DNA of 64,000 nt, taken from Impatiens glandulifera. Taxonomy: Eukaryota; Streptophyta; Magnoliopsida; Ericales; Balsaminaceae. The translations under genes and the position numbers were made by a program. Shown here one piece after another: positions 24,511 to 35,603 of this stretch (its first letter is position 1; every line of letters begins with the position of its first letter). The notes beneath the pieces are model-generated. The model searched no databases and was not told the origin of the DNA. It saw only the letters and a program-made list of their open reading frames with translations. Location of the stretch: assembly GCF_907164915.1 (NCBI RefSeq), contig NC_061862.1:85112846-85176845 (forward strand), read 5' to 3'.

Positions 24511-24872
24511 GTTTAAGAGAAGAACACAGTAATAAAGTAGAGTAAATGAAGAAATAGGGAAATTCAGAAACCCTTAAGATTTAACGACTAAATCTCTTCG
24601 AAAGACAACCTTACGAGAACACCCAAGATTATAGAACACACGACACTCGCAATCAAGAGATAATTATCTAGAAAAGCTACTGACGTAATTTTGAGAGATT
24701 TAAGGTTAGCGACACTTACTTTGTGAATCTGTCGTTCGTGTCGATCGTGTCGTTCGTGCTGATTGTGTTGTCGATTGTGATGTGCCGACCATGTCGATCG
24801 TGTTTCAATCGATGAATGGCGTTTCTTGCTTTTCCGGTGATGCGATTGAATTTCTAATTTGTTATTATTGCT
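24511..24872. other. Spacer between LINE remnant and copia A
   Basis: It contains short GTCGTTCGTGTCGATCGTGT repeats at about 24725-24800. No gene is seen; the 60-residue plus frame at 24782 has no family features. Confidence 0.5.
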
Positions 24873-25156
24873 TGTTGATTCTAATTATTGGATCTTCTAA
24901 GAACAATAATGAAGAGAAAATATTAGAAAGACTAGGAAGGACAATAAGATTTGTTGAAGAGTAAAGTTTTAAGAGTCATGAGGGTTGTATATTAACATTT
25001 ATAAACAACCCTTATAAAGGAGTAAATTAGCTTAGAAACCCTAAATTACTTATACATACATGTTCAAGCCCATTAATAATTAAATAAGTCCTAATTACAT
25101 AAAAGACAATAAATGCCAACAACTTTCAATTTGATGACAATCAATGCTTAGACTCA
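24873..25156 (-). repeat. 3' LTR of copia A
   Basis: On the minus strand it starts TGAGTCTAAGCATTG and ends GAATCAACA (TG...CA). It matches 28200-28492 along its length, with many substitutions, so the element is old. Confidence 0.8.
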
Positions 25157-25183
25157 TAATCTCCTCCGTAAGTTTGATTTGGT

Positions 25184-28172
25184 TCAAGACTTCACGCTGA
25201 GCAGCTCTCGCATCTCCACGGATTTGACTCTTTCAAGTGCCTTGGTGAGAATATATGCACGCTGCTCTTTAGTACTTACGAACTCTACAACGATCTGTTG
25301 GTTCTCGACGCATTCAGGGATGAAGTGGAACTGAGTATTTCCGTGTTTGCCGTGTCCATGAAACATTGAGTTATTCATTAATGCTACTGCGAACTTGTTG
25401 TCGACATAGAGGGTTACCAGCCTCGGCTCGCATCCGAGCACCTCGCTCAACAAGTTTCTTAGCCAAAGTCCTTGGCACGACGTTGTAGTAGCTGCCATAA
25501 ACTCCGCCACACATGAAGATAAAACAACAGTTCGCTGCTTTTAAGATTGCCAAGTGATCATATTCCCGTTGAGATAAAACACCATTCCTTTAGTGCTTTT
25601 TCCATTGTCTGTGTCACCTGTTAGGCCGCTGTTAGTAAAACCAACGAGTTCAACTTATCGTCCTCTTCTTAATTAAATCCCATAGCTCGTCGTTCCCTTC
25701 ATGTAACGAAGATTGTATTTTATTACATGTTGGTTTAGAGTGGAAGGTTGCTCCATGTATTGACTCACTATGGCAACTGCATAAGAGATATTTGGTCGAA
25801 TGTGCGTCAAGTACCTAAGACATCCGATGATACGCCTATACTCCTACAGATCCACTAAGCTTCCTTCCACATCCTTTCCGAGCTACAACTTTGCTTCCAT
25901 CAGATACTTGTTCGAGTTGCAATCCTCCATTGCAAACTGTTTCAACACCTTCTTCACATAAGTTGCTTGCTTCACCTCGATGTTATTTTCTTCTATTCCA
26001 CCTCTATACCAAGGTAGTACAAGAGTAGACCAAGATCATTCATCTCGAACTCCTTCATCATCTCTTTTTTGAACTTCTCAACGCCCTTAATGCTTGATCT
26101 TGTCACGATCAAGTCGTCGACATATACACCAATAATGAGTACTTATTCTCCATGGTTTCTCGTGTGCATAACCTTCTCTTGAGAATATTTAACGAAGTCT
26201 AGACCCATTATTCTCTTGTTGAGGAAAGTGTTCCACGCCCTTGATGCTTGACGTAGTCCGTAGAGTTCCTTGTACAACTTGTACACCTTGTGCTCTTTAT
26301 TTTTGATGATGAAGTCTTCAGGTTGAACTACATAGACTTCTTATAAGATGTCATCATTCAAAAATTCTGTTTTAACATCCAAGTGGTGGATATCCTATTC
26401 ATAGTGAGTTGCGATGATAAGAATTAGCCTGACTGCATCAAGTTTCTCCACCGATGCAAATGTCTCCTTAAAGCCAACACCTTGCTTCTGCACGTAGACT
26501 TTCAATACCAATCTCTCTTTGTACTTGAGGATGTTGCCTGTATTTCCTCTTTTCAACTTGAAAACCCACTTTCACCCGATGATCTTGTGATCGGGTGGTA
26601 AGTCGATGAGCTCCAATGTCTTGTTCTTCCTGATGGACTCGAGCTCTTTCTTCATGGCCTCATACCACAGCTCTTTAATTGCGGTCTCGTAATATGTTTT
26701 TGGCTTGTCAATGGTGAGTAACAAAAATTCATCACGATCCATCTCTACTAGTGGTGCCTCTAAATAGACATCTTGTAGGATTCCAAATTCCACTGAATTT
26801 TGTACGAGTTCGTTGTTGTCGTTGCACAACTCCCACTTCTTCTCGTTGTGGTTCCTCTAAATATCTTTACTCACACGGATTTTCCCACAAGCTGGATCAG
26901 GAAACCTATGCATCTTTCTTCCGTCTTCAAATTTCATATTATCGGTGACATTTTCGTTGAACTCATTGAGCTTCTTTCGATGGCTCGTCATACGGTTGTT
27001 TTCTCCATTGTCAAGGTACCACATGTCGGTGTGATTATACTCATTTCCAATTTCGATAAGTTTCTCCATAACATTCTCTTCATTGATCAACACCACCTCT
27101 AGCTCCTCCTTCGAGGTTTGTCTCCTCGTCTTTGGGAAAAGCATTCGTCACTCCCTCAACAACATTAATGATGGCTCCTAATCAGAGAAGTTAATGAGAT
27201 TTGCCTCATCGTCTTCAGGAAAAACATTCGTCACTACCTCAACAAACATTAATGTTGGCTCCTCGTCATAGAAGCTAGTGATATATGCTTCATCGTCGGT
27301 CCTTTTGTTAAGGCACTCAAACGCGTAGTGCCCATACTTTTGACAAGCATAACACTTCCTTTTGTCTTTGCGGGACTTGTGTCTTTTTGTCGAGGTGAGC
27401 TTTCTACACGACCTTGCCTAAGACCATTCCTTTTGCCACAACCTAGGTTATCTCCATTGTTGCCTCTACGTCTCAACGATTTAGAAGAAAAATTGACTTT
27501 TTCTTTTTTCTTCATTCATGACTTCCATTCATCATGCGTGAGTAATAGGTTCTCCTCCTCTTGGTTTTAATAGCTGCGAAGTCTCTCCTTGTGGACTTTG
27601 AGACAACCGATGATCTCCTCGACTGTCATATTCTTAAGGTCACTAAATTGCTCGATCGTGGTAACGATTTGCATGTATGTTTGTGGTACGACACTTTAGA
27701 ACTTCTTGACGACGAAGATCTCCTCCAACTTCTCTCCCAACAAGCGAATACTAGTCATGATGGATGTCAATTGCATGACGAAATCATTCACTGATTCCCC
27801 ATTCTTCATGTGAATATCCTCGAATTGTGTCTTCAAGGTTTTTACTTTTACCTCTTTGACTCTCTCCACTCTAACATGCATTCTCTTCAGCATCTCCCAT
27901 GCTAGTTTGGCAGAATCCTTCTCGACCACCATGAAAAGGACATCTTTAAGGAGCGCTTGATAGATGGTGGAGAAACTCATTCTATCCTTTTGTTCGTCGA
28001 CCTCATCAAGTATCACGACTTCCTACACTCTTTGTTCTTGTAAGTTTACCCACATCTTCAATGCCCACACTGAGTAGTTACTCTTCGTGAGTAACATATA
28101 GGACATCGTCACGTTCCCTTCACTTAAGATCTTCATTGCCACCGCATCTCTAGTTAATCTTGTCGATGACAT
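25184..28172 (-). pseudogene. Copia A gag-pol remnant without integrase
   Basis: The start ATG at 28172 gives MSSTRLTRDAVAMKIL, then the copia gag block LTKSNYSVWALKMW, broken by a TAG. DEVDEQKDRMSFSTIYQALL follows (27.7-28.0 kb). A perfect CX2CX4HX4C knuckle, CYACQKYGHYAFEC, lies at 27314-27355. The protease region reads WYLDNGENNRMTS near 27020, so the catalytic DSG is DNG. RT follows almost directly: EAMKKELESIRKNKTLELID, LDVKTEFLND, LYGLRQASRAWN and the YVDD catalytic box at 26113-26124. RNase H ends with AEFMAATTTSCQGLWLRNLL. The roughly 1.2 kb integrase part between protease and RT is absent. Numerous stops and frameshifts occur; it is non-functional. Confidence 0.85.
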
Positions 28173-28199
28173 GTTTTGTATATAGGCTCTGATACCAAA

Positions 28200-28492
28200 T
28201 ATTGGTTCTCATTATTAGATCTTCTAAGAATAGTTATGAAGAAACAAAATGTTGAAAAAACTAGGTAGGACAATAAGATTTGTTGAAGAGTAAAAGTTCT
28301 AAGAGTCTTTAGGGTTGTATATCAAAATTTACAAACAACCCTTATAAATGAGTAAATTAGTCTCGAATACCTAATTACTTATACATATATGCCCAAGCTC
28401 ATTAATAATTAAATAAGCCCTAATTGTATAAAAGACAATAAAGGCCAACAACTTTCAATTTGTTGAAAATCAATGCTTAATGCTTAGACTTA
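28200..28492 (-). repeat. 5' LTR of copia A
   Basis: It aligns with the 3' LTR (GAAAGTTGTTGGC, CTTATAAATGAG/CTTATAAAGGAG, CAATAAGATTTGTTGAAGAG on the plus strand). The outer end reads TA where the partner has CA, and the inner end reads AATA instead of AACA. It abuts the primer-binding site. Confidence 0.8.
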
Positions 28493-28615
28493 TATTACTG
28501 AGTATAATGATGTGCACGTTCTTGGAGAAGAATTTCAAGAATCCATCGCCGGAAAATTTCCACCGGAAATCTCCAAAGATTTTTCTGGGAATTAAAGGAA
28601 AACTAGCATGATACC
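28493..28615. other. 5' flank of copia A, duplicated at 31.6 kb
   Basis: It carries TTACTGAGTATAATGATG, AGAAGAATTTCAAGAATCC and GAAATCTC, which recur at about 31620-31720 next to another LTR piece. Confidence 0.65.
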
Positions 28616-28619
28616 CCTC

Positions 28620-28730
28620 AACCATGCCCCTCTCTTAAACTCAAAGCATTTCTAGATGAAATCGAACCCGTGACATTTTGGTCTCTTAAGCCGAGTCTTA
28701 CCATTGGGCTACCTTGGTGGGATTCAAATA
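28620..28730 (-). mobile_element. tRNA-like SINE head, different from the adjacent array
   Basis: On the minus strand TAGCCCAATGG (28711-28701) resembles an A box and GGGTTCGAT (28669-28661) a B box, about 35 bp apart. The unit is only about 110 bp. It lies directly before the array of 155-bp units. Confidence 0.5.
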
Positions 28731-29353
28731 TGGCCACAAGGGGGTTAAGCACATAGATCGCAAAGACACTTAGCCATTTAACGAAGCGCATAACTTGTCG
28801 CTTGATGGGCTTGAACCCAGGACCTCTCAAGGAGGCTAGGGATATCCACCTTTTATTGCCGCTAAGCTAGAATAGAGGATAAAAATGTGGCCACAAGGGG
28901 TTAAGCATATAACCCTCAAATACACTTAACCATTTAACTAGACACATAACTTACGCCTAACAGCCTAGAACCCAAGACCTCTAAGGAATATGGGAGTATC
29001 CATCTTTTGTTGTCGTTAGGCTTGAAGAGGGGATATAAATTTGGCCACAAGGGGTTAATCACATAGTCCGCAAATACACTTAACCATTTAACTAGGCTTA
29101 GAACTTGCCTCCTGATGAGCTCAAACTCAGGACCTCCCAAGGAGGCTGGAGATATCCACCTCTTGTTACCTCTAAGCTAGAAGAGGGATTAAAATGTGGC
29201 AACATTGGGGTTAAGCACATAGCCCACAAACACACTTAACCATTTAACTAGGCGCAGAACTTGTCGCCTAATGGGCTCGAACCCAGGACCTCTCAAGGAG
29301 GCTAGGGATATCCACCTCTTATTGCTATTAGGCTAGAAAAATGGATAAAGATG
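28731..29353 (-). repeat. Tandem array of four 155-bp tRNA-derived SINE-like units
   Basis: Unit starts (GTGGCCACAAGGGGTTAAG on the plus strand) lie near 28733, 28888, 29042 and 29197, a period of about 155 bp. On the minus strand each unit has an A-box-like element, best in unit 1 as TAGCTTAGCGG (28869-28859). A B-box-like element follows about 40 bp on (GGGTTCAAGCCC at 28818-28807 in unit 1; GGGTTCGAGCCC in unit 4). The rest of the unit carries TTAAATGGTTAAGTG. A fifth unit, cut off by an inserted LTR, continues at 31391. Short minus-strand frames in the array are not genes. Confidence 0.75.
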
Positions 29354-31390
29354 TGATAGGATCGGCTTTATCGATGGAGACGGGGTCTGGCTAAGGATGA
29401 AGGCTTATGAAAAACAGTTTGAAAGAAATCATGTTAGGGATTTAATTCGCTTTCTATTCTACGCAAACACTTATAAACACTTGAAATAGAATCAAGGCGG
29501 AATTGTTTACTTATGTTTGAAGCACACGATGAAATATGAGAAGATGACAAAAATGAAAGAACACAATAGTTTGTTTATGGATGTTCCGAGAAACTCTCTT
29601 ATGTCACCCCTTCTTCCAATCACCGGAAGGATTCACTATAAAATGATTCGAATCAAATACAACTTACACACACTTAACTCACTATTGAACAGAATACTTT
29701 TTGTTCAGTTACAAGATGAAAAATATCACTCAGCTAAAGGTGTTTTGATTCTATCTCTCTCTTGATTCACACACAGTACAATCAGAAAGTAGCTTCACAG
29801 TATGAATATTTAAATGCTTGAAAAAATCTGTAAGATGATCAAGAGCGGCAAATTCGTAAGGCTAACAGTTCTTCTGGTTAAGGCAGATTGTCCGTTGTCC
29901 TTGAGATTTATTAAATACTGAGCAAGAGCTAACAGTCGAATCTTTTAGAATGATACGTGGCACTCTTCCATTGGAAAGCCTCCATTGTACACAGAAGGTT
30001 CTGAGCACAGGGATCGTGGCCGTACACCACTAGTAGTGCGCCGAATATTCCATCAGGGATGTACCTACAAAACAAGTAATGTGAGGAAAATTCTCTTACG
30101 TGCCATTCATTGGTTGGTTGCATATAGTTGTCGTACTAATCTTCACTAGAAAGTGGAGTAGGAGTAGGGTACAACTATAGCACGTGGGTAGGCGAATACT
30201 AGATTCAAGCATACTGCTTAAGCTAAGAATTAGACATATTTCTGTTAAACGGATTGTGAAAACCAGTCTAATTAAATCAAACATCTCCTTCTAATAACAG
30301 AGTCTATTAGACCGCATGGTCTGATAGAATTAGACTCAATTCTAATTACAATAACCATTAGACTGTACTTCTAGCTCCACTGAGTTAGACTACACGTCTA
30401 ATTCGGTTCTACCTCAGACTTGTCTGAAGGAATTAGACTCACGTTAAACTTTCACTTAATTAGACTACACGTCTAATTATCCAATAACCATTAGACTGTA
30501 CGTCTAACTCCACTGAGTTAGACTACACATCTAATTCCGGTTCTACCTCAGACTTGTCTAAAGTAGTTAGACTTACGTCTAACTTTCACTTAATTAGACT
30601 ACACGTCTAATTATCCAATAACCATTAGACTGTACGTCTAACTCCACTGAGTTAGACTACACGTCTAATTCTGGTTCTGCCTCAGACTTGTCTGAAGGAG
30701 TTAGACTCACGTATAACTTTCACTTTCTATTAGACTGCACGTCTAACTCCACTGAGTTAGACTACACGTCTAATTCCGCACATATTAGACAATCCGTCTA
30801 ATTGTAAATATATTAGACTGTACGTCTAATTCCGAATATCTATTAGACCATCCGTCTAATTGCAAGTCTATTAGACTACATGTCTAACTCTACTAAGTTA
30901 GACTGTACGTCTAATTCCGTGTACATTAGACTTACGTTTAATTCTATGCATTCATTAGACTACACGTCTAACTCCGATGAGTTAGACTGTATGTCTAATT
31001 CTATGCATTCATTAGACTACACGTCTAACTCCGATGAGTTAGACTGTACGTCTAAATCTATGCATTCATTAGACTACACGTCTAACTCCGATGAGTTAGA
31101 CTATATGTCTAATTCTATGCATTCATTAGACTAGACGTCTAACTCCGATTAGTTAGACTGTACGTCTAATTCTATGCATTCATTAGACAACATGTCTAAC
31201 TCTAATGAGTTAGACTGTACGTCTAATTATATGCATCTAATGCTTAAATCGGTCTAATGACTCTCATTAGAGCCAAGTCTTATGAAGTATGATTTCGATA
31301 CACTTGCATCAAAACTCATAAGTCATTTCATCATAAAAATCTCAGTGGTTAAATTATTTCAACACTTAGTCAAAATAATTTGACCCAACA
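29354..31390 (-). mobile_element. Solo LTR of about 2.0 kb, rich in TTAGAC/GTCTAA palindromes
   Basis: On the minus strand it starts TGTTGGGTCAAATTATTTTG (31390) and ends CCGATCCTATCA (29354), a TG...CA LTR. The flanks AGATG (29349-29353) and AAATG (31391-31395) make a 5-bp target duplication with one mismatch. It interrupts the SINE-like array, unit 5 resuming at 31391. No internal coding region or second LTR is present, so it is a solo LTR. A second copy begins at 62718 in the opposite orientation, and its 5' 1.28 kb matches in the same order. A CCCACGTG-containing block (near 30180) followed by GGTACATCCCTGATGGAAT (minus) is shared by both copies and may include the promoter region. Confidence 0.75.
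30290..31250. repeat. Array of short palindromes TTAGAC-n5-GTCTAA inside the solo LTR
   Basis: Several dozen copies of TTAGAC and GTCTAA alternate every 15-25 bp, mostly as inverted pairs such as TTAGACTGTACGTCTAA. They are organised in higher-order units, for example a 58-bp unit ATGCATTCATTAGAC...GTCTAA around 30950-31200. The plus-strand frame 30880-31134 is only a product of this repeat. Confidence 0.9.
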
Positions 31391-31545
31391 AAATGTGACC
31401 ACAAGGGGGTTAAGCACATGGTCCGCAAACACACTTAAATCATTTAACTAGGCAACAAGTTTTGCGCCTGACAGGCTCGAACCTAGGACCTCTTAAAGAG
31501 GCTGGGGATATCCACATATTATTGTCGTTAGGTTAGAAAATGAGA
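31391..31545 (-). repeat. Fifth SINE-like unit, separated from the array by the LTR
   Basis: It begins AAATGTGACCACAAGGGGGT and contains the B-box-like GGTTCGAGCC on the minus strand (about 31488-31479). The A-box region (TAACCTAACGAC) is weaker. It is contiguous with unit 4 once the solo LTR is removed. Confidence 0.7.
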
Positions 31546-31735
31546 TAATTAGATAAGCTCTAATTGCTTAAAAGACAATAAATGCCAACAACTTTCAATT
31601 TGCTGACAATCAATGCTAAAACTCACATTACTAAATAGAATGATGTTCATGTAGAAGAATTTCAAGAATCCGTCGATGAAAAATCGTTGGAAAATTCCCA
31701 CCAGAAATCTCTAGAGCTTTTCTTATACTTAAGAT
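31546..31735. repeat. Second copy of the copia A LTR/flank junction
   Basis: AATTAGATAAGC, AAAAGACAATAAATGCCAACA and CAATCAATGCT match LTR positions around 28405-28480. The homology continues past the LTR edge into ATAGAATGATG and AGAAGAATTTCAAGAATCC, matching 28500-28600. The segment therefore copies both the LTR end and the adjoining flank. Confidence 0.7.
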
Positions 31736-34107
31736 GGAGATGATTTTTTTGAGTCTTATTTATTTTCACTAGATGACTTTAAGGTCAGTTTGATTTCAAA
31801 TTTTAGTAAGAAGATTAAGAGCCTATTTGATTCTAATTTTTATAAGTAAAGTCTTTTTTGAATTTAAATAAGTTTTTACAGTTTTATTTGACTTTAGTTT
31901 TGGATTTGTTTGATATGTGTTGAGACTTGTTTGACTTGAATTTCTTGAATGTAGAAATTTGGGATTTATCTCCTAAGAGATGTGATATACGTCAAGGTGA
32001 AGATTTATTGTGTATGTGGCTAATATATACACATACATTAAAAATTAGAGGAACTAAAATAGAAGGTGACATGTTTAATCGATGTTGTTAATTTCAAAAG
32101 ACAATTGATGCAACATGTAAAATGCTAACTAATTAAAGTAGACGACTTTAAGGTTTATTTGCAAGAGAATTGTTTTGGTATGAGTGTATAAGAGTTGAAT
32201 TTGAATTTGGATCTGAATCTACATCAAGCCTTGTAAGTATATTTTGTTTGACAATCTTTGGTATAATGTAGTGCAAAAATTGTCAAGTGGGTGTTGATGC
32301 CTTAAGGTTTTACCAATAATGGTGATTTCTAAGGTATGAGTTGCGAGTGCATTAATCGTATACTTGGAGAGTTGATTTTTTTATGCGAGATTTGGCTAGA
32401 AGAATGTGGAGAACAAGTCGTACATCTTCATTCCTTAGAAAAGTTAGTTGGAGATTTTTTTACAATTGATTGTTGTCTTGTTATACATGAGTGACATTAT
32501 CTAAGACTCTTATTGACATACTCTCGGAGGTAATAGAAAGTAACAAAAAAAATTTACTATGTTCTCGATTAAAATAAGTTTGGAGGAATTTTCTTTAAAA
32601 AATAGTTGTTGAGTCAACAAATTATAAGAGCTAATCAAGATGAAGACAATGGTGAGACTATTTGATATACATTTAACAAAGAATATGGTCGGATTGCAAT
32701 TAGTTGACAAATGAGAAAGGATTGACACATTGCTAGTTAATACACAATATGGATGAAAGACCAATAAGAGAAAGACTAGTGAAAGACACTTATAAGTTGA
32801 GGTGGAGACATTATGAGAACAACTCCCAACCAAAATAAGAAGAAATCATTACATTATTATCTAATGTGAGAAGATAAATGAGACTTTGAGTGAGATTTCT
32901 AGTCATAAAAAGGACTAGATTGGAGACTCAATCAATTTAAAAGTGATGATTTTGTTACTTCTTTTGTTCTAACTTAATTGTCTATGGTTTAGGTGGAAAA
33001 TATTATTGACTTGTCATCTTCAGTGAGGAGATGAATGATACCTTAAGTGAGATTCTTAATCATAAAATGGCTAGATAGAGACTCGATCGATTCTAAAACG
33101 AATTAGATAATTAAATTGACATGTCATGTGAAGGAATAAATGGGACCTTAAAAGAGATTCCTAGTCATGAAAGACGGGATAGATGAGAGACTTGGTCAAT
33201 TTAAAGATAAAGGATATTAGCGACATCTTTCATAGACACTATGAATGATCATTTGAAGCATGGTGAAAGCAATTGAAGAGAGCTAGTCAGTTTTGAAAAA
33301 CAATTCTCGAGTTTCTAGTTGTTTTGACATTAATTAAAAAACTAGTAGATTGCAAGTTGATTAAGTTAAGGAGAAGTTTGAGGTTCAAGGTGGTGGAGTG
33401 TGTGAGCTAGATGGGTGTAAAGTGTTTTTATAGATTTTAAGATTAAGTAAAAAGATGTTGAAAGATGCCTCATTTTTTTTAGAAGTAGACGATGAAAGTT
33501 CGCCTTGGGTCTCATCGTTTTTTTGTCTAAGTCAATTGATGAACTTAAATAATAAGACACTAAATGAAATTGTGGCAAATAAGGGTAAAAATAATTTTGA
33601 CATAATAAGGAATTGGTAATTTTAATTTTCTCATATCTCAAGGAGTATGAACAAAAATGGAAAAGAGTTGTTGAACGTCTTTCATCGCTGAAGTAGCGTG
33701 GTTGCCAAAATCTTTTTGGTGTTATAAGCTTTACGATTTCATCTTCTAAAGGTCTTTTGAGCGGAGGTACGATGATTTATCTTTTGAATGACTCGAGCAA
33801 AGATGAAGATTGATATGTGACTCAACTTTCTTGATGACATGATATAAGTGAATGTGTATATTGTTATTGTTTTAATGGGATAAAGTGAATGTTTGAAAAT
33901 TGATCTCATTAATGGCTAAGCAAATGTGGAAATTAAAATGTTATGAACTCACTTATTTCTTGATGACTTCATATTTGTCAAAGTAGAGATTGTTAGGTAC
34001 AATTTATGTATCTCCTAAGTGACGTGAAATTCGTCAAACTGAATATTGTAAATTTATAATTTATTTATCAAATTTAAATAAGCGCGGTATTCACCCAATG
34101 TAAAGAT
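31736..34107. other. Intergenic DNA of unknown origin, local degenerate repeats
   Basis: No protein family was recognised. At about 32862-33205 three degenerate copies of a segment with GAGATTCCTAGTCAT and CTAGATAGAGACTC recur at spacings of about 115-160 bp. TATCTCCTAAG...GTGA...CGTCAA occurs near 31965 and again near 34010, which might mark the ends of a decayed LTR element. The minus frames 32510-32833 and 33366-33641 have no family features. Confidence 0.45.
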
Positions 34108-34384
34108 TGTTGGGTATTGGACTCATTTTATTAGAGTTATATTTTAATGAATTTTAAAACTTTTTATGTTCTTAAGAGTAATAATTTAATTTTAAAACAT
34201 TTTGATGTATTCCTATAAATATAAACGTTATAATCTAAAGTTATTTGTACAATAATTAATGAAAATTTTATAGAATGGATAATTCTCTAACGGTATATTC
34301 TGTATTCTTTATCTTTACTTCCTATCAATATATTTTTATTGCATTTTTGATTAATTTTATTTATTTTTGTGTGCCATCTCAACA
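34108..34384 (+). mobile_element. Possible solo or 3' LTR
   Basis: The segment starts TGTTGGGTATTGG and ends CCATCTCAACA. It contains a TATA-like CCTATAAATATAAACG at about 34213 and the CTCTAACGGTATATTCT phrase typical of LTR 3' ends. No target duplication (AAGAT versus AATAC) and no partner LTR were identified, so the call rests on general form. Confidence 0.35.
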
Positions 34385-34394
34385 AATACATGTT

Positions 34395-35603
34395 GGGAAG
34401 AATGTCAATTTTATTTATAAAGTTGGAACGAGGTGTCAAATTTATTTATAAAGTTGTAAATTTCTATTTATGTATATAAACTTGTCAAAATGTGTCAAAA
34501 TTATTTAATATAACGGAATGTCTCAAATGACGTTAAGTTTTTATCCACGTGGATATTTATTTTTTTATATTTTTTTAACCTATTTCTTAGGTTTCAAACA
34601 GACCTTCTTTTTCTATTTAATATATAAAATTAAATAAATAAAATTTTCCTTCTTCTACCTACCATCATCTTCATCCCCTCTCTTCACCAGCACGCAACCA
34701 TCTTCATCCCCTCTCTTTCACAGCCGCCGCAACCAATCTATTCACATTCAAGAACTCAACAAATCGAATCTCAATCTTCAGAGGATGTCGCAAGCTGTTT
34801 TTGCTATTCCTTTTTTAACTAGATCATTCATAGACTTTGATATTACTGTTAGGCCTGATAATACAGACTTGTTTCGTGATCTGATCATCGAATGAACCCG
34901 TTTCGATCAAACAATATAATATCTGTAATAAACCTCGTTTATCTGCGATTGAATTCTGTGATATAGGATCTAACTAAATGAGTTTCAAAACCCTAGCTGA
35001 AGCGATCTTGGAACTAGTTTTTCTTTCACGAATAACAATCAGAAACAATGACAAACAAGTGACATATCACATTTAACTTATCAAAATCTCAATTTTATTT
35101 TTCAAAATTCTAACCATCCGTTAAAAACTTATTGTTCTAATCCCCTAGTTGCAGGCAAATTATTCAAATGAAATCCAGAATTTCTAGTTTGATGTTTCGC
35201 ATTGAATATATAACCTATTACTTTGACATCAATTGAGAAGAATATAGGGTGAAATTCGGATAGAGAAGACAAAGTGGGTCTGAGAAATGGTGGATGAGAT
35301 TTTGGAGATTGAGATTTAAATGAGAAGAATATGAATCGGTGAAGGAGGAGGAGAGAGAATGAAATTATTATTTATTTATTAAATGTAAAGAAAAAGTCTG
35401 TTTGAAATGAAAAAAATAAGTTAAAACAAAATATAAAATAAATATCCACGTGGATAAAATATCAACTCCGTTTGAAACATTCCGTTATGTCAAATAATTT
35501 TGACACATTTTGACAAGTTTGTATACATAAATAGAATTTTACAACTTTGTAAATAAATTTGACACATCTTTCCAACTTTATAAATAAAATTGACATTCTT
35601 CCC
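34395..35603. mobile_element. MULE-type element with ~260-bp TIRs and 10-bp target duplication (candidate Pack-MULE)
   Basis: The TIRs start GGGAAGAATGTCAATTTTAT on the left; the right end carries the reverse complement ending ATTCTTCCC. The arms stay alignable for about 260 bp, including ATCCACGTGGATA at both sides. The flanks are identical 10-mers AATACATGTT at 34385-34394 and 35604-35613. Long TIRs with a 9-11-bp duplication are the Mutator-like pattern. No transposase is present. The interior (about 34660-35330) is less AT-rich than the arms and looks gene-derived, which would make it a Pack-MULE. Confidence 0.75.
34660..35330 (+). pseudogene. Candidate captured gene fragment inside the MULE
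   Basis: It starts with a pyrimidine-rich leader (CATCTTCATCCCCTCTCTT, twice) and GCCGCCGCAACC, like a plant 5' UTR. ATG at 34784 opens a frame MSQAVFAIPFLTRSFIDFDI, continuing to a TGA near 34895. I do not recognise the family. Further on, AAACCCTAGCTGAAGCGATC is also exon- or UTR-like. The fragment may equally be native element sequence. Confidence 0.35.

Larger units (their letters stand above)
24873..28492 (-). mobile_element. Ty1/copia retrotransposon A, internally deleted
   Basis: Two LTRs (24873-25156 and 28200-28492) flank gag, protease, reverse transcriptase and RNase H remains on the minus strand, in copia order. The primer-binding site TGGTATCAGAGCC (complement of 28185-28197) sits two bases inside the 5' LTR and matches initiator Met-tRNA. 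A purine tract, GGAGGAGATTA, abuts the 3' LTR. The integrase domain is missing between protease and RT. No convincing 5-bp target duplication was found, and the 5' flank has been duplicated elsewhere (31.55-31.73 kb). Confidence 0.85.

Noticed and set aside
28618..29140. Two similar minus-strand frames (70 and 68 residues)
   Set aside because: Both are translations of the SINE-like units; their similarity comes from the tandem repeat.
30880..31134. 84-residue Ser/Asn/Asp repeat frame
   Set aside because: Reads through the 58-bp palindrome units of the solo LTR.
29900..31250. Regularly spaced repeats that might suggest a CRISPR array
   Set aside because: Repeats are 6-17-bp palindromes with no unique spacers of constant length, within a plant LTR and without cas genes.
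32510..32833. 107-residue minus-strand frame
   Set aside because: Hydrophobic and Ser-rich without any motif, in AT-rich DNA. The length is expected by chance.
31960..34384. A complete LTR element spanning this interval
   Set aside because: Only a short similarity (TATCTCCTAAG...CGTCAA) links the two ends. No primer site, coding region or target duplication is visible.
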